Source: CAYSGL01 sp964520985
GTDB lineage: Bacteria > Pseudomonadota > Alphaproteobacteria > Micavibrionales > Micavibrionaceae
Assembly: GCA_964520985.1 (NCBI GenBank)
Contig: CAZFPB010000009.1
Coordinates: 1-45,288 of the forward strand
Reading direction: 5' to 3'
Length of the DNA: 45,288 nucleotides
Part shown: piece after piece, positions 28,454 through 35,558 of the stretch
How the letters are laid out: every line of letters starts with the position of its first letter
Numbering within the stretch: the stretch's first letter is position 1
Position numbers and translations under genes: made by a program
Notes under the pieces: generated by a model
Seen by the model: only the letters and a program-made list of their open reading frames with translations
Told to the model about the DNA's origin: nothing
The model's database searches: none

Positions 28454-29624
28454 CGTGATGACGGAAGCCGAGACGCTGCAAGCCGCGGTCGCGGGTCGAT
28501 CGCTCGCGCGCTTCGGTGACGGGGAACTCGCCATCGCTCGGGGCGGTAAGTCGGTGTCGCAGAACGCACACCCTAAGCTCCGCATGGAATTGATACATAT
28601 CCTCGCCGGGCATGAACCCCGCGTTCTTCCGTGTGTGCCGCGCCTCGGCGTCGGACCGCGCGCGAAGTATTGGGACAAGTACGCGCAGCCTCCGTTCGCG
28701 TCGCTCATGCGCTCGCCGCGCTACGGCTCCGCGTTCATCACGCGCCCGGACATTGCGCCGTGGATCGACGACCCCGCGTACTGGCGCACGGTTGAACTGC
28801 TGTGGAAAGACAAACACGCAGCGGTCGTCTCGGGTGATACGCCGCTTCTCGAACAGGTGATGAAGTCGGCACGCTCGGTGCAAGCGATACACGCGCCGCG
28901 CCGAAACGCATACGATGAGATCGACGGTATCGAAAACGACTTGACAACCGTACCGTTGTCGTCGCCTGTACTAATCGCGCTCGGTGCAGCGGGAACGGCG
29001 CTAGTCGCTCGCCTCGCTCGCAAGGGCTATCACGCAATCGACTTAGGACACATAGGGCAATTCATGTCGGAAGATCATCAAGGCGCGTTCGCATTCTTCA
29101 TCAAGCCGGAAGAACTGGCGAGCCCCGCGTATCGCGAGCTGTTGCGGCACGCGCACGCGACAACCAATTGGGGACGTGGCGGCGCGTCGTGGGCGGACGA
29201 GATCGCCAAGTACGCCGCGAAGGTCGGGACGACGGAAGTCCTCGATTACGGCGCGGGTGGGCGCACGCTCGCACCGGCACTGAAGGCGAAGGGTCTTAAG
29301 TGTTACGAGTACGACCCGGGTGTTCCCGAGATTAGCGCGCCGCCGAAAATCGCCGACCTCGTCGTGTCAACCGACGTGTTCGAGCATATCGAGCCCGAGA
29401 ACGTCGACAATGTGTTGCGACATGTGTACCTGCTGGCGCGCAAGGCGGGTTACTTCGTGATCGCCAAACAGCCCGCCAAGAAAATCCTTGCGGACGGTCG
29501 CAACGCTCACCTCGTCTGTGAGTCAACCGAATGGTGGGTCGCGAAGCTCCGCGCCGCTGGGTGGTCGAGCATCAAGGTCGTGACTGACGAGTGGAAAAAA
29601 TGCGTCGTCCGGTGCAGCAAGTAA
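28440..29624 (+). CDS. GT-D-type glycosyltransferase fused to a SAM methyltransferase
   Basis: 394 aa from TTG at 28440, with AGGGAGGAA (28424-28432) upstream. Residues 1-230 match the GT-D fold (DUF1792 type): SLARFGDGELAIARGGKSVS (21-40), RVLPCVPRLG, VVSGDTPLLEQVMKS and RRNAYDEID. From about 240 a class I methyltransferase follows: VLDYGAGGRTLAPALKAKG (267-285) is the SAM loop and STDVFEHIEPENVDNVL (about 309) motif IV, then AKQPAKKILADGRNAHL. Such a protein could transfer a sugar and methylate it. The target (virion or host glycan) is inference. The fusion within one chain is notable. Confidence 0.7.
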   Translation: MRYPDVMTEAETLQAAVAGRSLARFGDGELAIARGGKSVSQNAHPKLRMELIHILAGHEPRVLPCVPRLGVGPRAKYWDKYAQPPFASLMRSPRYGSAFITRPDIAPWIDDPAYWRTVELLWKDKHAAVVSGDTPLLEQVMKSARSVQAIHAPRRNAYDEIDGIENDLTTVPLSSPVLIALGAAGTALVARLARKGYHAIDLGHIGQFMSEDHQGAFAFFIKPEELASPAYRELLRHAHATTNWGRGGASWADEIAKYAAKVGTTEVLDYGAGGRTLAPALKAKGLKCYEYDPGVPEISAPPKIADLVVSTDVFEHIEPENVDNVLRHVYLLARKAGYFVIAKQPAKKILADGRNAHLVCESTEWWVAKLRAAGWSSIKVVTDEWKKCVVRCSK

Positions 29625-29628
29625 TCAG

Positions 29629-30228
29629 ATGCTTCCGCGTCCTGATACTGTCTCTATCGTTGCGTGTGGCCCCTCCGCGATCAAGTGCGGAGCGGCTACC
29701 GCGCCCGGTATGGTCATTGCGGTCAACGGCGCTGTCGATCATGTTCGGTACGACGTCGCCCTTACGATGGACGGGCGGTTCGCGCTGAACAGGTGGGCGG
29801 ACCTGAAAGGACGGCAAGCGTTTATCCGAGCCTCGGCGTGGGAACACGCTGTCAATGCGGGGGCGTCACCGTGGGACGGTCTCAAAATTTTTAACTGCGA
29901 TCGAGTCCCTACGTTCTCTCAGCGTACCCCTACGGACTTGTTGAAGCTCAACGGGACGAATAGCGGGTACTGTGCGCTGAACCTCGCGTACGTGCTTCGC
30001 CCCCGCCGGGTGTTCCTGTACGGGTTCGACATGGGAGAACCGACGCACTTTTTCGGTAACTACCCGTGGCATGGACAGGGTAGCACGAACAGTCGCGAGA
30101 AGTTCCAAACGTGGGCGCGCGAAATGAAGGAAGCCCGCGCACAGTTCGACGCCGCGGGGATGCAGGTGTTCAACACCAACCCAAAAACCTCAATCAAATA
30201 TTTCGAGTACGGAAGACCTTCCGCATGA
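29629..30228 (+). CDS. Second DUF115-like Rossmann enzyme, paralogue of the 27836 product
   Basis: 199 aa. Same plan as the protein at 27836: TVSIVACGPSAIKCG, then MVIAVNGAVDHVRYDVALTMDGRFALNRW, GTNSGYCALNLAYVLRPRRVFLYGFDMGEP with HFFGNYPWHG and the C-terminal FDAAGMQVFNTN. The GPS loop, the N-S near the middle and the FDM(G) motif are shared. Probably acts on an activated sugar. Separated from the fusion gene by 4 nt and coupled to the next (overlap 30225-30228). Function by analogy only. Confidence 0.55.
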   Translation: MLPRPDTVSIVACGPSAIKCGAATAPGMVIAVNGAVDHVRYDVALTMDGRFALNRWADLKGRQAFIRASAWEHAVNAGASPWDGLKIFNCDRVPTFSQRTPTDLLKLNGTNSGYCALNLAYVLRPRRVFLYGFDMGEPTHFFGNYPWHGQGSTNSREKFQTWAREMKEARAQFDAAGMQVFNTNPKTSIKYFEYGRPSA

Positions 30229-30959
30229 ACCCGACGTTCTCCCTCGTCATGCCTTACCACTCCGCCCCGGTGATGCTGCGACGGCACGGCAGCGAGTGGT
30301 ATGAACTTAGTCATATGCGCTCCCTCGCCGAACTCGTTGAGGTAGTGATATGTGACGACGCGTCGCCGGAACCGATCCGCCCGTTCAACTTCAGCGCTGA
30401 CGACGATCCTCGCGTCCGTCTCTTCCGTATCGAGCCGCCGCATATCCGTTGGTCGCATCGCTGCGCGACGAACGTCGCGGCGTCCCACGCCCGCGGCGAG
30501 TGGTTGCTGATCACCGATATCGACCACGTCGTTCCGGTCGGTACGTGGATGCTTCTAGCCGCGATGCACGCGGACGGGCGGTTACGTGAGGGCGTGGTGT
30601 ATACGTTCGAGCGCGAGAACGCGGACGGCACACCGTACAAGCCGCACCCTGACTCGTGGTTGATACATCGCAAGATGTGGGAACAGATGGGCGGTTATGA
30701 TACGCGATACCGCGGACTGTACGGACAGAACCAACCTTTCAAGGAACGTGTCGCCGCACACGCCCGGGTGCAAAGCCTTCCGCTCCACTTGATCCGCTAC
30801 AGCCGAGGCGACGTAGCCGACGCGTCCATGCCGGAAGAGTTCGGGCGCAAGTGCGAGGCGGATCGTCAGGGGATCGCCAAGCTGCGGTCGCAGTTCCTCG
30901 CGGACGGAACGTTCCTCAAACCCGGCGAAGTCGTGCCGCATGTGCAGGTGTATCCGTAA
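30225..30959 (+). CDS. GT-A family 2-like glycosyltransferase
   Basis: 244 aa from ATG at 30225 (an upstream in-frame ATG lies inside the previous gene). TFSLVMPYHSAPVMLRRH, VVICDDASPEPIRPF (42-56) and WLLITDIDHVVPVGTW (93-108), with DID (98-100) as the metal-binding DxD, and FERENADGTPYKPHPDSWLIHRKMWEQMGGYDTRYRG, which is the typical acceptor-side region of family 2 enzymes. Transfers a sugar from a nucleotide donor; donor and acceptor unknown. Overlaps both neighbours. Confidence 0.72.
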   Translation: MNPTFSLVMPYHSAPVMLRRHGSEWYELSHMRSLAELVEVVICDDASPEPIRPFNFSADDDPRVRLFRIEPPHIRWSHRCATNVAASHARGEWLLITDIDHVVPVGTWMLLAAMHADGRLREGVVYTFERENADGTPYKPHPDSWLIHRKMWEQMGGYDTRYRGLYGQNQPFKERVAAHARVQSLPLHLIRYSRGDVADASMPEEFGRKCEADRQGIAKLRSQFLADGTFLKPGEVVPHVQVYP

Positions 30960-31594
30960 TGCTCGCTGTATGTCTGATCACCGCCGACCGTCCACGCTAC
31001 ACGAACGAGACGTTGACGTCATTCTGCGACTGGCATCCCGGACCGATCCGAGACGATATGATCTTGTTACACGCCGACGACGGTAGCGCCGACCGCAGTA
31101 ACGAATTAATGGCGGACGCCGCCGGGTTCCTGACGTGCTACCGGTCCGAGACGCGACAGGGTGTCATGCCCGCGCTGCGTTTCATGTGGCGACAGGCGAT
31201 CGTCATGGGGGCAACGCATATCCTCCACCTCGAAAACGATATCCAGTTCGTCGCCCCGATCCCGACGCGCCGCGACGCTGAGTCCGTCCGGCTGTACGGT
31301 GCGTACAAAGGTGCGGGTGGAACGTACCGGACCGGTCCGCATATCATGGGGACGAAAGAGCCGATCGAATGGCGCAACGATCCGCGTCAGCCGGGTTGGG
31401 AGCGCGCGACGTGTCATTGGGGCGCGCAACCGTCGATCACCCGCGCCGGGTTGCTCCACCTCGCAATCGAGCGTGCCCAATCGCTGAAAGACGTTTCGCG
31501 CCAACTACTGCGGATCGACACCGTCCGCCCGGTCTGGAACATCACGAACCATATCGGTGTCGAAAAAACCGAGGGAGCGCGGTTCAGTGCTTGA
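30959..31594 (+). CDS. GT-A-like glycosyltransferase
   Basis: 211 aa; ATG at 30959 overlaps the previous stop as TAATG. MLAVCLITADRPRYTNETLTSF, ILLHADDGSADRSNELM (36-52) and THILHLENDIQFVAP (86-100) give the nucleotide-binding DDGS and a metal motif LEND. The rest, with TYRTGPHIMGTKEPIEWRN and HWGAQPSITRAGLLHLAIE, is like phage glycosyltransferases that act on polysaccharide or virion proteins. Overlaps the next gene by 8 nt. Donor and acceptor unknown. Confidence 0.65.
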   Translation: MLAVCLITADRPRYTNETLTSFCDWHPGPIRDDMILLHADDGSADRSNELMADAAGFLTCYRSETRQGVMPALRFMWRQAIVMGATHILHLENDIQFVAPIPTRRDAESVRLYGAYKGAGGTYRTGPHIMGTKEPIEWRNDPRQPGWERATCHWGAQPSITRAGLLHLAIERAQSLKDVSRQLLRIDTVRPVWNITNHIGVEKTEGARFSA

Positions 31595-32339
31595 CGTCGT
31601 CACATTCAAATGGGGAAAGCCCGGCTACCGTTCCGAGTTCACGGGTGAACACGTCAACATTATGGCGCGCATGGTTCGCCGCCACTATCGCGGACCGGTA
31701 CGCTTCAACTGCGTAACGGACGATCCGACCGGGGTAGACCCGCTGCTGTGCCGCGTGATCCGGTTGTGGGATGATTTCGCGGACGTGCCGTCGCCGCATG
31801 GTGGGAATAACCCGAGCTGCTTCCGCCGTCTCAAACTGTGGTCGAACGAGGTGAAACACCTGTTCCCCGGTCGCGTGCTACAGATCGACCTCGACATGGT
31901 GATTGTCGGCGACGTGACGCCGCTGTGGGATCGCCCCGAACCGTGCGTGCTGTGGGCGGACAACCTGAACCCGACGTCCCCATACAACGGCGCGATGCAG
32001 CTCATTACGCCGGGCGAACACCCCGTGTGGGAATGCTTCAAGGCGGACCCGGACCTTGCAATCAGCCGGGCGCGACAGGCGAGATACTTCGGCAGCGATC
32101 AAGCGCAGCTCGCGCTATGGCTTGGACCGTACATGCCTCGGTGGACCGCGAAAGACGGTGCGGTCTCGTGGCGCGTGCATTGCCGGAAGACGCCGCCCGG
32201 CGTGGCGCACATACCGTTCAGCGGGTCAACTGCTGACGCGCCTTTACCGCCGCTCGCTCGTGTCGTAAATTTCCACGGCATTGACGACCCGTGGGCGGTC
32301 GCCGATAAAGTCGCATGGGTGGCGGAGCATTACCGATGA
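31587..32339 (+). CDS. GT8-like glycosyltransferase
   Basis: 250 aa from GTG at 31587, with GAGGGAG (31571-31577) upstream. LDVVTFKWGKPGYRSEFTGEHVNIMARMV, FNCVTDDPTGVDPLL, then SCFRRLKLWSNEVKHLFPGRVLQIDLDMVIVGDVTPLW, where DLD (101-103) is the DxD and the D-VIVGD stretch matches GT8 enzymes. Later YNGAMQLITPGEHPVW and FGSDQAQLALWL are typical acceptor-site parts. The last gene of the glycan block; ATGA couples it to the connector gene, so it is fully within the late operon. Confidence 0.72.
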   Translation: MLDVVTFKWGKPGYRSEFTGEHVNIMARMVRRHYRGPVRFNCVTDDPTGVDPLLCRVIRLWDDFADVPSPHGGNNPSCFRRLKLWSNEVKHLFPGRVLQIDLDMVIVGDVTPLWDRPEPCVLWADNLNPTSPYNGAMQLITPGEHPVWECFKADPDLAISRARQARYFGSDQAQLALWLGPYMPRWTAKDGAVSWRVHCRKTPPGVAHIPFSGSTADAPLPPLARVVNFHGIDDPWAVADKVAWVAEHYR

Positions 32340-32974
32340 AATACAGCCTTCGCCGTGTCGTCAAGCCGACCGAGCCCGTTCTGACGCTGCTTGAAGCTTA
32401 CGCGCAACTGCGGCTCGACGTGGACGGTTCGCCCCCCACACACCCCGACGACGTGCTGATTAGCGCGGAGATTGCCGCGATTGCCGCGGACCTCGACGCC
32501 GGTACGGGTTGGCTCGGTCGCGCGCTCGCTCCGCAGACATGGGAACTCTCCCTGTCCGCGTTCCCCTCGGGGGCTTGCGGGGTGAAGCTGCCATATCCGC
32601 CGTACATCGCCGTTGAGTCGGTCGGGTACACGGACACGTCCGGCAACCCGCAAACGCTCGTCGAGGGCGTCGACTTCCGGGTGATGATCGACGGCGATAC
32701 GGCTTGGCTCAAACCGATGTACGGGAAGTACTGGCCGTACGTTCGGCAGGATTACGACGCCGTTACGATCCGCTACCGCTGCGGCTACGTCGACGGTTCG
32801 CCAGAGACGATCGCCGTTCCCGAACAGATCAAGCAAGTCGTCAAGTCGATCCTGACGGAAATGTACGATACGCGCGGTACGTACGACAACGCCATGACGC
32901 GCCGGGGCGAAGTAACCGAGCGCGCTCTGAACACCCTCGCGAACATTCGCGTGTACGATAACAGGCCCTTCTAA
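32336..32974 (+). CDS. Head-tail connector, gp6-like
   Basis: 212 aa from ATG at 32336 (ATGA overlap). SLRRVVKPTEPVLTLLEAYAQLRLD and LISAEIAAIAADLDAGTGWLGRALAPQTWELSL are the standard beginning of HK97 gp6-like proteins; the end has VPEQIKQVVKSILTEMYDTRG. It forms the ring beneath the portal that joins head to tail. The next gene starts on its last base. Confidence 0.82.
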   Translation: MKYSLRRVVKPTEPVLTLLEAYAQLRLDVDGSPPTHPDDVLISAEIAAIAADLDAGTGWLGRALAPQTWELSLSAFPSGACGVKLPYPPYIAVESVGYTDTSGNPQTLVEGVDFRVMIDGDTAWLKPMYGKYWPYVRQDYDAVTIRYRCGYVDGSPETIAVPEQIKQVVKSILTEMYDTRGTYDNAMTRRGEVTERALNTLANIRVYDNRPF

Positions 32975-33327
32975 TGCCGCGCCGCTCCGCCCAATATGAC
33001 CGCCTCGTCCGTATCGAGGAAATGACCGAGACGCGCGGCGACGCCGGGCAACCGGTGCAAACGTGGGCGCTGAAGTGGAAAATCCACGTCCGCCGAGAGT
33101 CGCAAGCCGCGACCGAGCGGTTTGTTGCGCAACAGCGGTTCGCCGAGACGGACACGCTGTTCCGGTGCGGGTGGTCCGAGAATATCACCCCCAAGATTAA
33201 CCCGCGCCTTCACCGCCTCGTGTACCGCGGGCGGGTGTTCGATATCCTCGGCGTCGAGGAAGTCGGTCGGCGCGAGGAAGCGCTGATCCCCACGAAGGCG
33301 CGAACAGACGGGGGTGGGCAACCATGA
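32974..33327 (+). CDS. Head closure / head-tail adaptor protein (gp7 or SPP1 gp16-like)
   Basis: 117 aa. RRSAQYDRLVRIEEMTETRGDAGQPVQTWALKWKIHVR, then RFAETDTLFRCGWSENITPKINPRLHRLVYRGRVFDILGVEEVGRREE are the hallmark of the phage head-tail joining family. It seals the portal channel and receives the tail. It overlaps the gene after by 4 nt (ATGA). Confidence 0.85.
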   Translation: MPRRSAQYDRLVRIEEMTETRGDAGQPVQTWALKWKIHVRRESQAATERFVAQQRFAETDTLFRCGWSENITPKINPRLHRLVYRGRVFDILGVEEVGRREEALIPTKARTDGGGQP

Positions 33328-33848
33328 GTCGCCCCATGCGCGCGACGCTGTCGGGTATCCCCGACCTGAAAGCGTCCCTCCGCGACCTGTCCAAGTCGCA
33401 AACGAAGTCAGCGGTTCGCGTCGCCATGATCGACGCCGCCGCGGACATTGCGGACTCGGCGGCGTCAAAAGCCCCGGTCGATCAAGGCGCGCTCGGCGAC
33501 TCTCTCGTCCGTACCGCGCGTATCATCCGCTCGCAAGCGAAGGACTCGCGACGCCCCGAGAAAGAGGAAGTCCGCGTTTTCGTGGGTCCGAACTACGCGC
33601 GAAGCGAAGCGGGCTCGAAAGGCTACGCGCCACACGCTCACCTCGTCGAGTTCGGGACCGGACCACGCTGGCATGAGTCCGGGAAGTACGTCGGGCAGAT
33701 GCCCGCTAAACCGTTCATGCGCCCGGCGTTCGACGCCGAGGTGAAGCCGTACATTCGCAAGATCGGCGAGGCGCTTCTGTTGAGTATTGAACAAGCTGTC
33801 GAGCGCGCCCGGACGAAGCGCGGCAGAGCGAAAAGGGGCAAGCGGTGA
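33324..33848 (+). CDS. HK97 gp10-like tail completion protein
   Basis: 174 aa. LSGIPDLKASLRDLSKSQTKSAVRVAMIDAAADIADSAASKAPVDQGALGDSLVR is typical of gp10, as is the following VFVGPNYARSEAGSKGYAPHAHLVEFGTGPRWHESGKYVG and MPAKPFMRPAFDAEV. Basic C-terminus (RARTKRGRAKRGKR). It is involved in tail end completion at the connector. Coupled on both sides. Confidence 0.85.
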   Translation: MSRPMRATLSGIPDLKASLRDLSKSQTKSAVRVAMIDAAADIADSAASKAPVDQGALGDSLVRTARIIRSQAKDSRRPEKEEVRVFVGPNYARSEAGSKGYAPHAHLVEFGTGPRWHESGKYVGQMPAKPFMRPAFDAEVKPYIRKIGEALLLSIEQAVERARTKRGRAKRGKR

Positions 33849-34267
33849 ACATTGAAAACTGCGTTGCGGAAATGCTCGCGTTCGCCGATACCGCGTCGCC
33901 GAAAACGTGGGGCGCTGCGATCTACCCTGTCGCGCTTCCGCAGAACCCGCCGAGTCCGGCGCTAACGTATCAGATGATCACCGGCCCGCGGGACTACACG
34001 CAGGACGGACCGGACGGCGTGACGACGTTCCGCGTACAGGTCGACATTTGGGGCGGTGGTGCAGACGGTTGGACCGAAGTGCGCGCGGTGCGTGACGCGT
34101 TTGTCACGAACCTGTCGGGACTGCACAACGTGACGTTCGCCGGTATCCTAATGCAAGGATGCTTTATCGACAACGAGCGCGACAACGTGGACGGCGAAGT
34201 CGAACCGTCGACGCGCCGTCTGTATCGCAAGACTATCGACCTAATGGTAACTGCGTGTCACGGTTGA
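33845..34267 (+). CDS. DUF3168-type tail terminator or completion protein
   Basis: 140 aa with GTG start at 33845 (GTGA overlap). NIENCVAEMLAFADTASPKTWGAAIYPVALPQNPPSPALTYQMITG, then GPDGVTTFRVQVDIWG and AVRDAFVTNLSGLHNVTFAGILMQGCF match DUF3168. It caps the tail tube for joining to the head. The stop codon falls inside the -35-like TTGACG of the next promoter candidate. Confidence 0.82.
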   Translation: MNIENCVAEMLAFADTASPKTWGAAIYPVALPQNPPSPALTYQMITGPRDYTQDGPDGVTTFRVQVDIWGGGADGWTEVRAVRDAFVTNLSGLHNVTFAGILMQGCFIDNERDNVDGEVEPSTRRLYRKTIDLMVTACHG

Positions 34268-34291
34268 CGCGCGCGGCTTACCTGCATAACC
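34264..34291 (+). promoter_or_regulatory. Candidate promoter for the tail tube gene
   Basis: TTGACG (34264-34269), 16 nt, ATAACC (34286-34291), in the 64-nt gap before the abundant tail tube gene. The good -35 and position after a packed operon suggest an added late promoter, though the -10 is weak. Confidence 0.35.
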
Positions 34292-34331
34292 ATTCGTCAA
34301 CTAACAGCTCCGTTCAAAGGAACACCGAACA

Positions 34332-34778
34332 ATGACGACCGGCGCACAACTTGGCATTGGGACCAAGCTCGCTTTTGAAACCACGATCGGAGCTTCGCCG
34401 ATCGCCTTCACCGAAGTCCCGCAGGTTCTCGACCTCCCGGACCTCGTTGAGTCTCGCGAGTTCGTCGAGACGACCAACCAAGACTCCGAACAGATGCGCC
34501 GCGAGTATATCGGCGGTCTGATCGACGTCGAGGAAGTCACGATCCCGATGAACTATCTCCCGCTCGACACGGTGCAGAACTCGCTTCGCGGCTTCCTGCA
34601 AGAGACGACCCCGCGTTGGTGGCGTCTGCGCGAGACCACGATTTCGCCCGAGAAGGTGCAGTATTTCCAAGCCTTCGTTTCGATGCACTCGTGGTCCGCC
34701 CCGGTCGCCGACAAGAAACAGCGTCAGATCACGCTGCGTCGTACCGGCCCGGTCTATGAAAACGCGCTTCCGGCCTAA
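34332..34778 (+). CDS. Major tail tube protein
   Basis: 148 aa, with AAAGGAACACCG upstream. TGAQLGIGTKLAFETTIGASPIAFTEVPQVLDLPDL is the usual start of the siphophage tail tube family; SEQMRREYIGGLIDVEEVTIPMNYLPLD and the strand-rich end TLRRTGPVYENALPA follow. Forms hexameric rings making the tail tube. Its own gap on both sides (64 and 25 nt) sets it apart from the coupled genes and suits high expression. Confidence 0.8.
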   Translation: MTTGAQLGIGTKLAFETTIGASPIAFTEVPQVLDLPDLVESREFVETTNQDSEQMRREYIGGLIDVEEVTIPMNYLPLDTVQNSLRGFLQETTPRWWRLRETTISPEKVQYFQAFVSMHSWSAPVADKKQRQITLRRTGPVYENALPA

Positions 34779-34803
34779 CACCTAACATCGGGGAACTTCT
34801 CTC

Positions 34804-35187
34804 ATGACTGACGTTTCAATCTCGGACTACTCGTGTGAAGTCGGCGGCGTGGCATTCGTGCTGCGCGCCGATAACGAGGCGATGGCGCGCGTTGAACTCG
34901 CGCTGAACCTCAGTTTCGCAATTCCGTTTCATCGCAGCATCACGATCGGCCCGCCGCGCATGGTGGACGTTTCGGAGCTGTTCGCCGCGCTGACGCTGCC
35001 GAAGAAAGACGGTCGCCGTTATACCGGTGTCGACATTCGCCGGATCATGCCGTTCGACGGAGGCGAGACCATGACAGCCGTCGCGAACCACATCGCGACC
35101 GCGGTCGCCAAAGGTATGCCGGTCGCCAAGCCTGCGGACCAAACAACGGAGGGCGGTGGCGGTAACGGTGTGGACCCTTCGATTTAG
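34804..35187 (+). CDS. Tail assembly chaperone, upstream product (GTA gp10/gpG-like)
   Basis: 127 aa, ATG after GGGGAACTTCTCTC. YSCEVGGVAFVLRADNEAMARVELALNLSF, then PRMVDVSELFAALTLPKKDGRRYTGVDIRRIMPFDGGETMTAVANHIATAV match the small GTA-type chaperone, which acts on the tape measure during tail assembly. A Gly/Asp linker ends it (GGGGNGVDPSI). The next frame is open from 35166, overlapping this end, so -1 frameshifting may join the two. Confidence 0.72.
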   Translation: MTDVSISDYSCEVGGVAFVLRADNEAMARVELALNLSFAIPFHRSITIGPPRMVDVSELFAALTLPKKDGRRYTGVDIRRIMPFDGGETMTAVANHIATAVAKGMPVAKPADQTTEGGGGNGVDPSI

Positions 35188-35237
35188 CAGCGACGCTTAG
35201 GCTCGCTGCTTCGGTCGGTCTGAAACCTCGCGAGGCG

Positions 35238-35555
35238 ATGAAACTCACGCCTCGCGAAATTCAGCTTTATGTTGAAGGAGTGAACGAATACCGGAACGAC
35301 GAGTGGAAGGGTGATCTATATCTGATGTGGCGCAACGCTCAGTTGCACCGCGTCGAGGCGAAGAACTTCCCGTCCCTCGCGGACGTGTTGCCCAAGCCTC
35401 CGCTTACCCCGCTCGAACGAGCGATGCGTACGCGGGAAACGATGGATAAGTGGCGCGAAGCCTCGAACAGAACCGAGCGTCGCAAAGCCAAAGCAAAAGA
35501 GAATGCGGCGAAGCCTTGGGTTCCGCCGTGGACGCGCAAGGGTGCGAAAGGGTAG
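35238..35555 (+). CDS. Tail assembly chaperone extension (T-like), possibly made by frameshift
   Basis: 105 aa from ATG at 35238, but the same frame is open back to 35166 and reads GPFDLAATLRLAASVGLKPREAMKLTPREIQLY, a continuous helix-like sequence, so the true product may start in the preceding gene. Later residues: EGVNEYRNDEWKGDLYLMWRN, then LPKPPLTPLERAMRTRETMDKWREASNRTERRKAKAKENAA, very basic. In siphophages the second chaperone frame is reached by a -1 slip. ATG at 35238 has only a weak GCGAGG ribosome binding site. The tape measure gene follows by 3 nt. Confidence 0.68.
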   Translation: MKLTPREIQLYVEGVNEYRNDEWKGDLYLMWRNAQLHRVEAKNFPSLADVLPKPPLTPLERAMRTRETMDKWREASNRTERRKAKAKENAAKPWVPPWTRKGAKG

Positions 35556-35558
35556 ACG

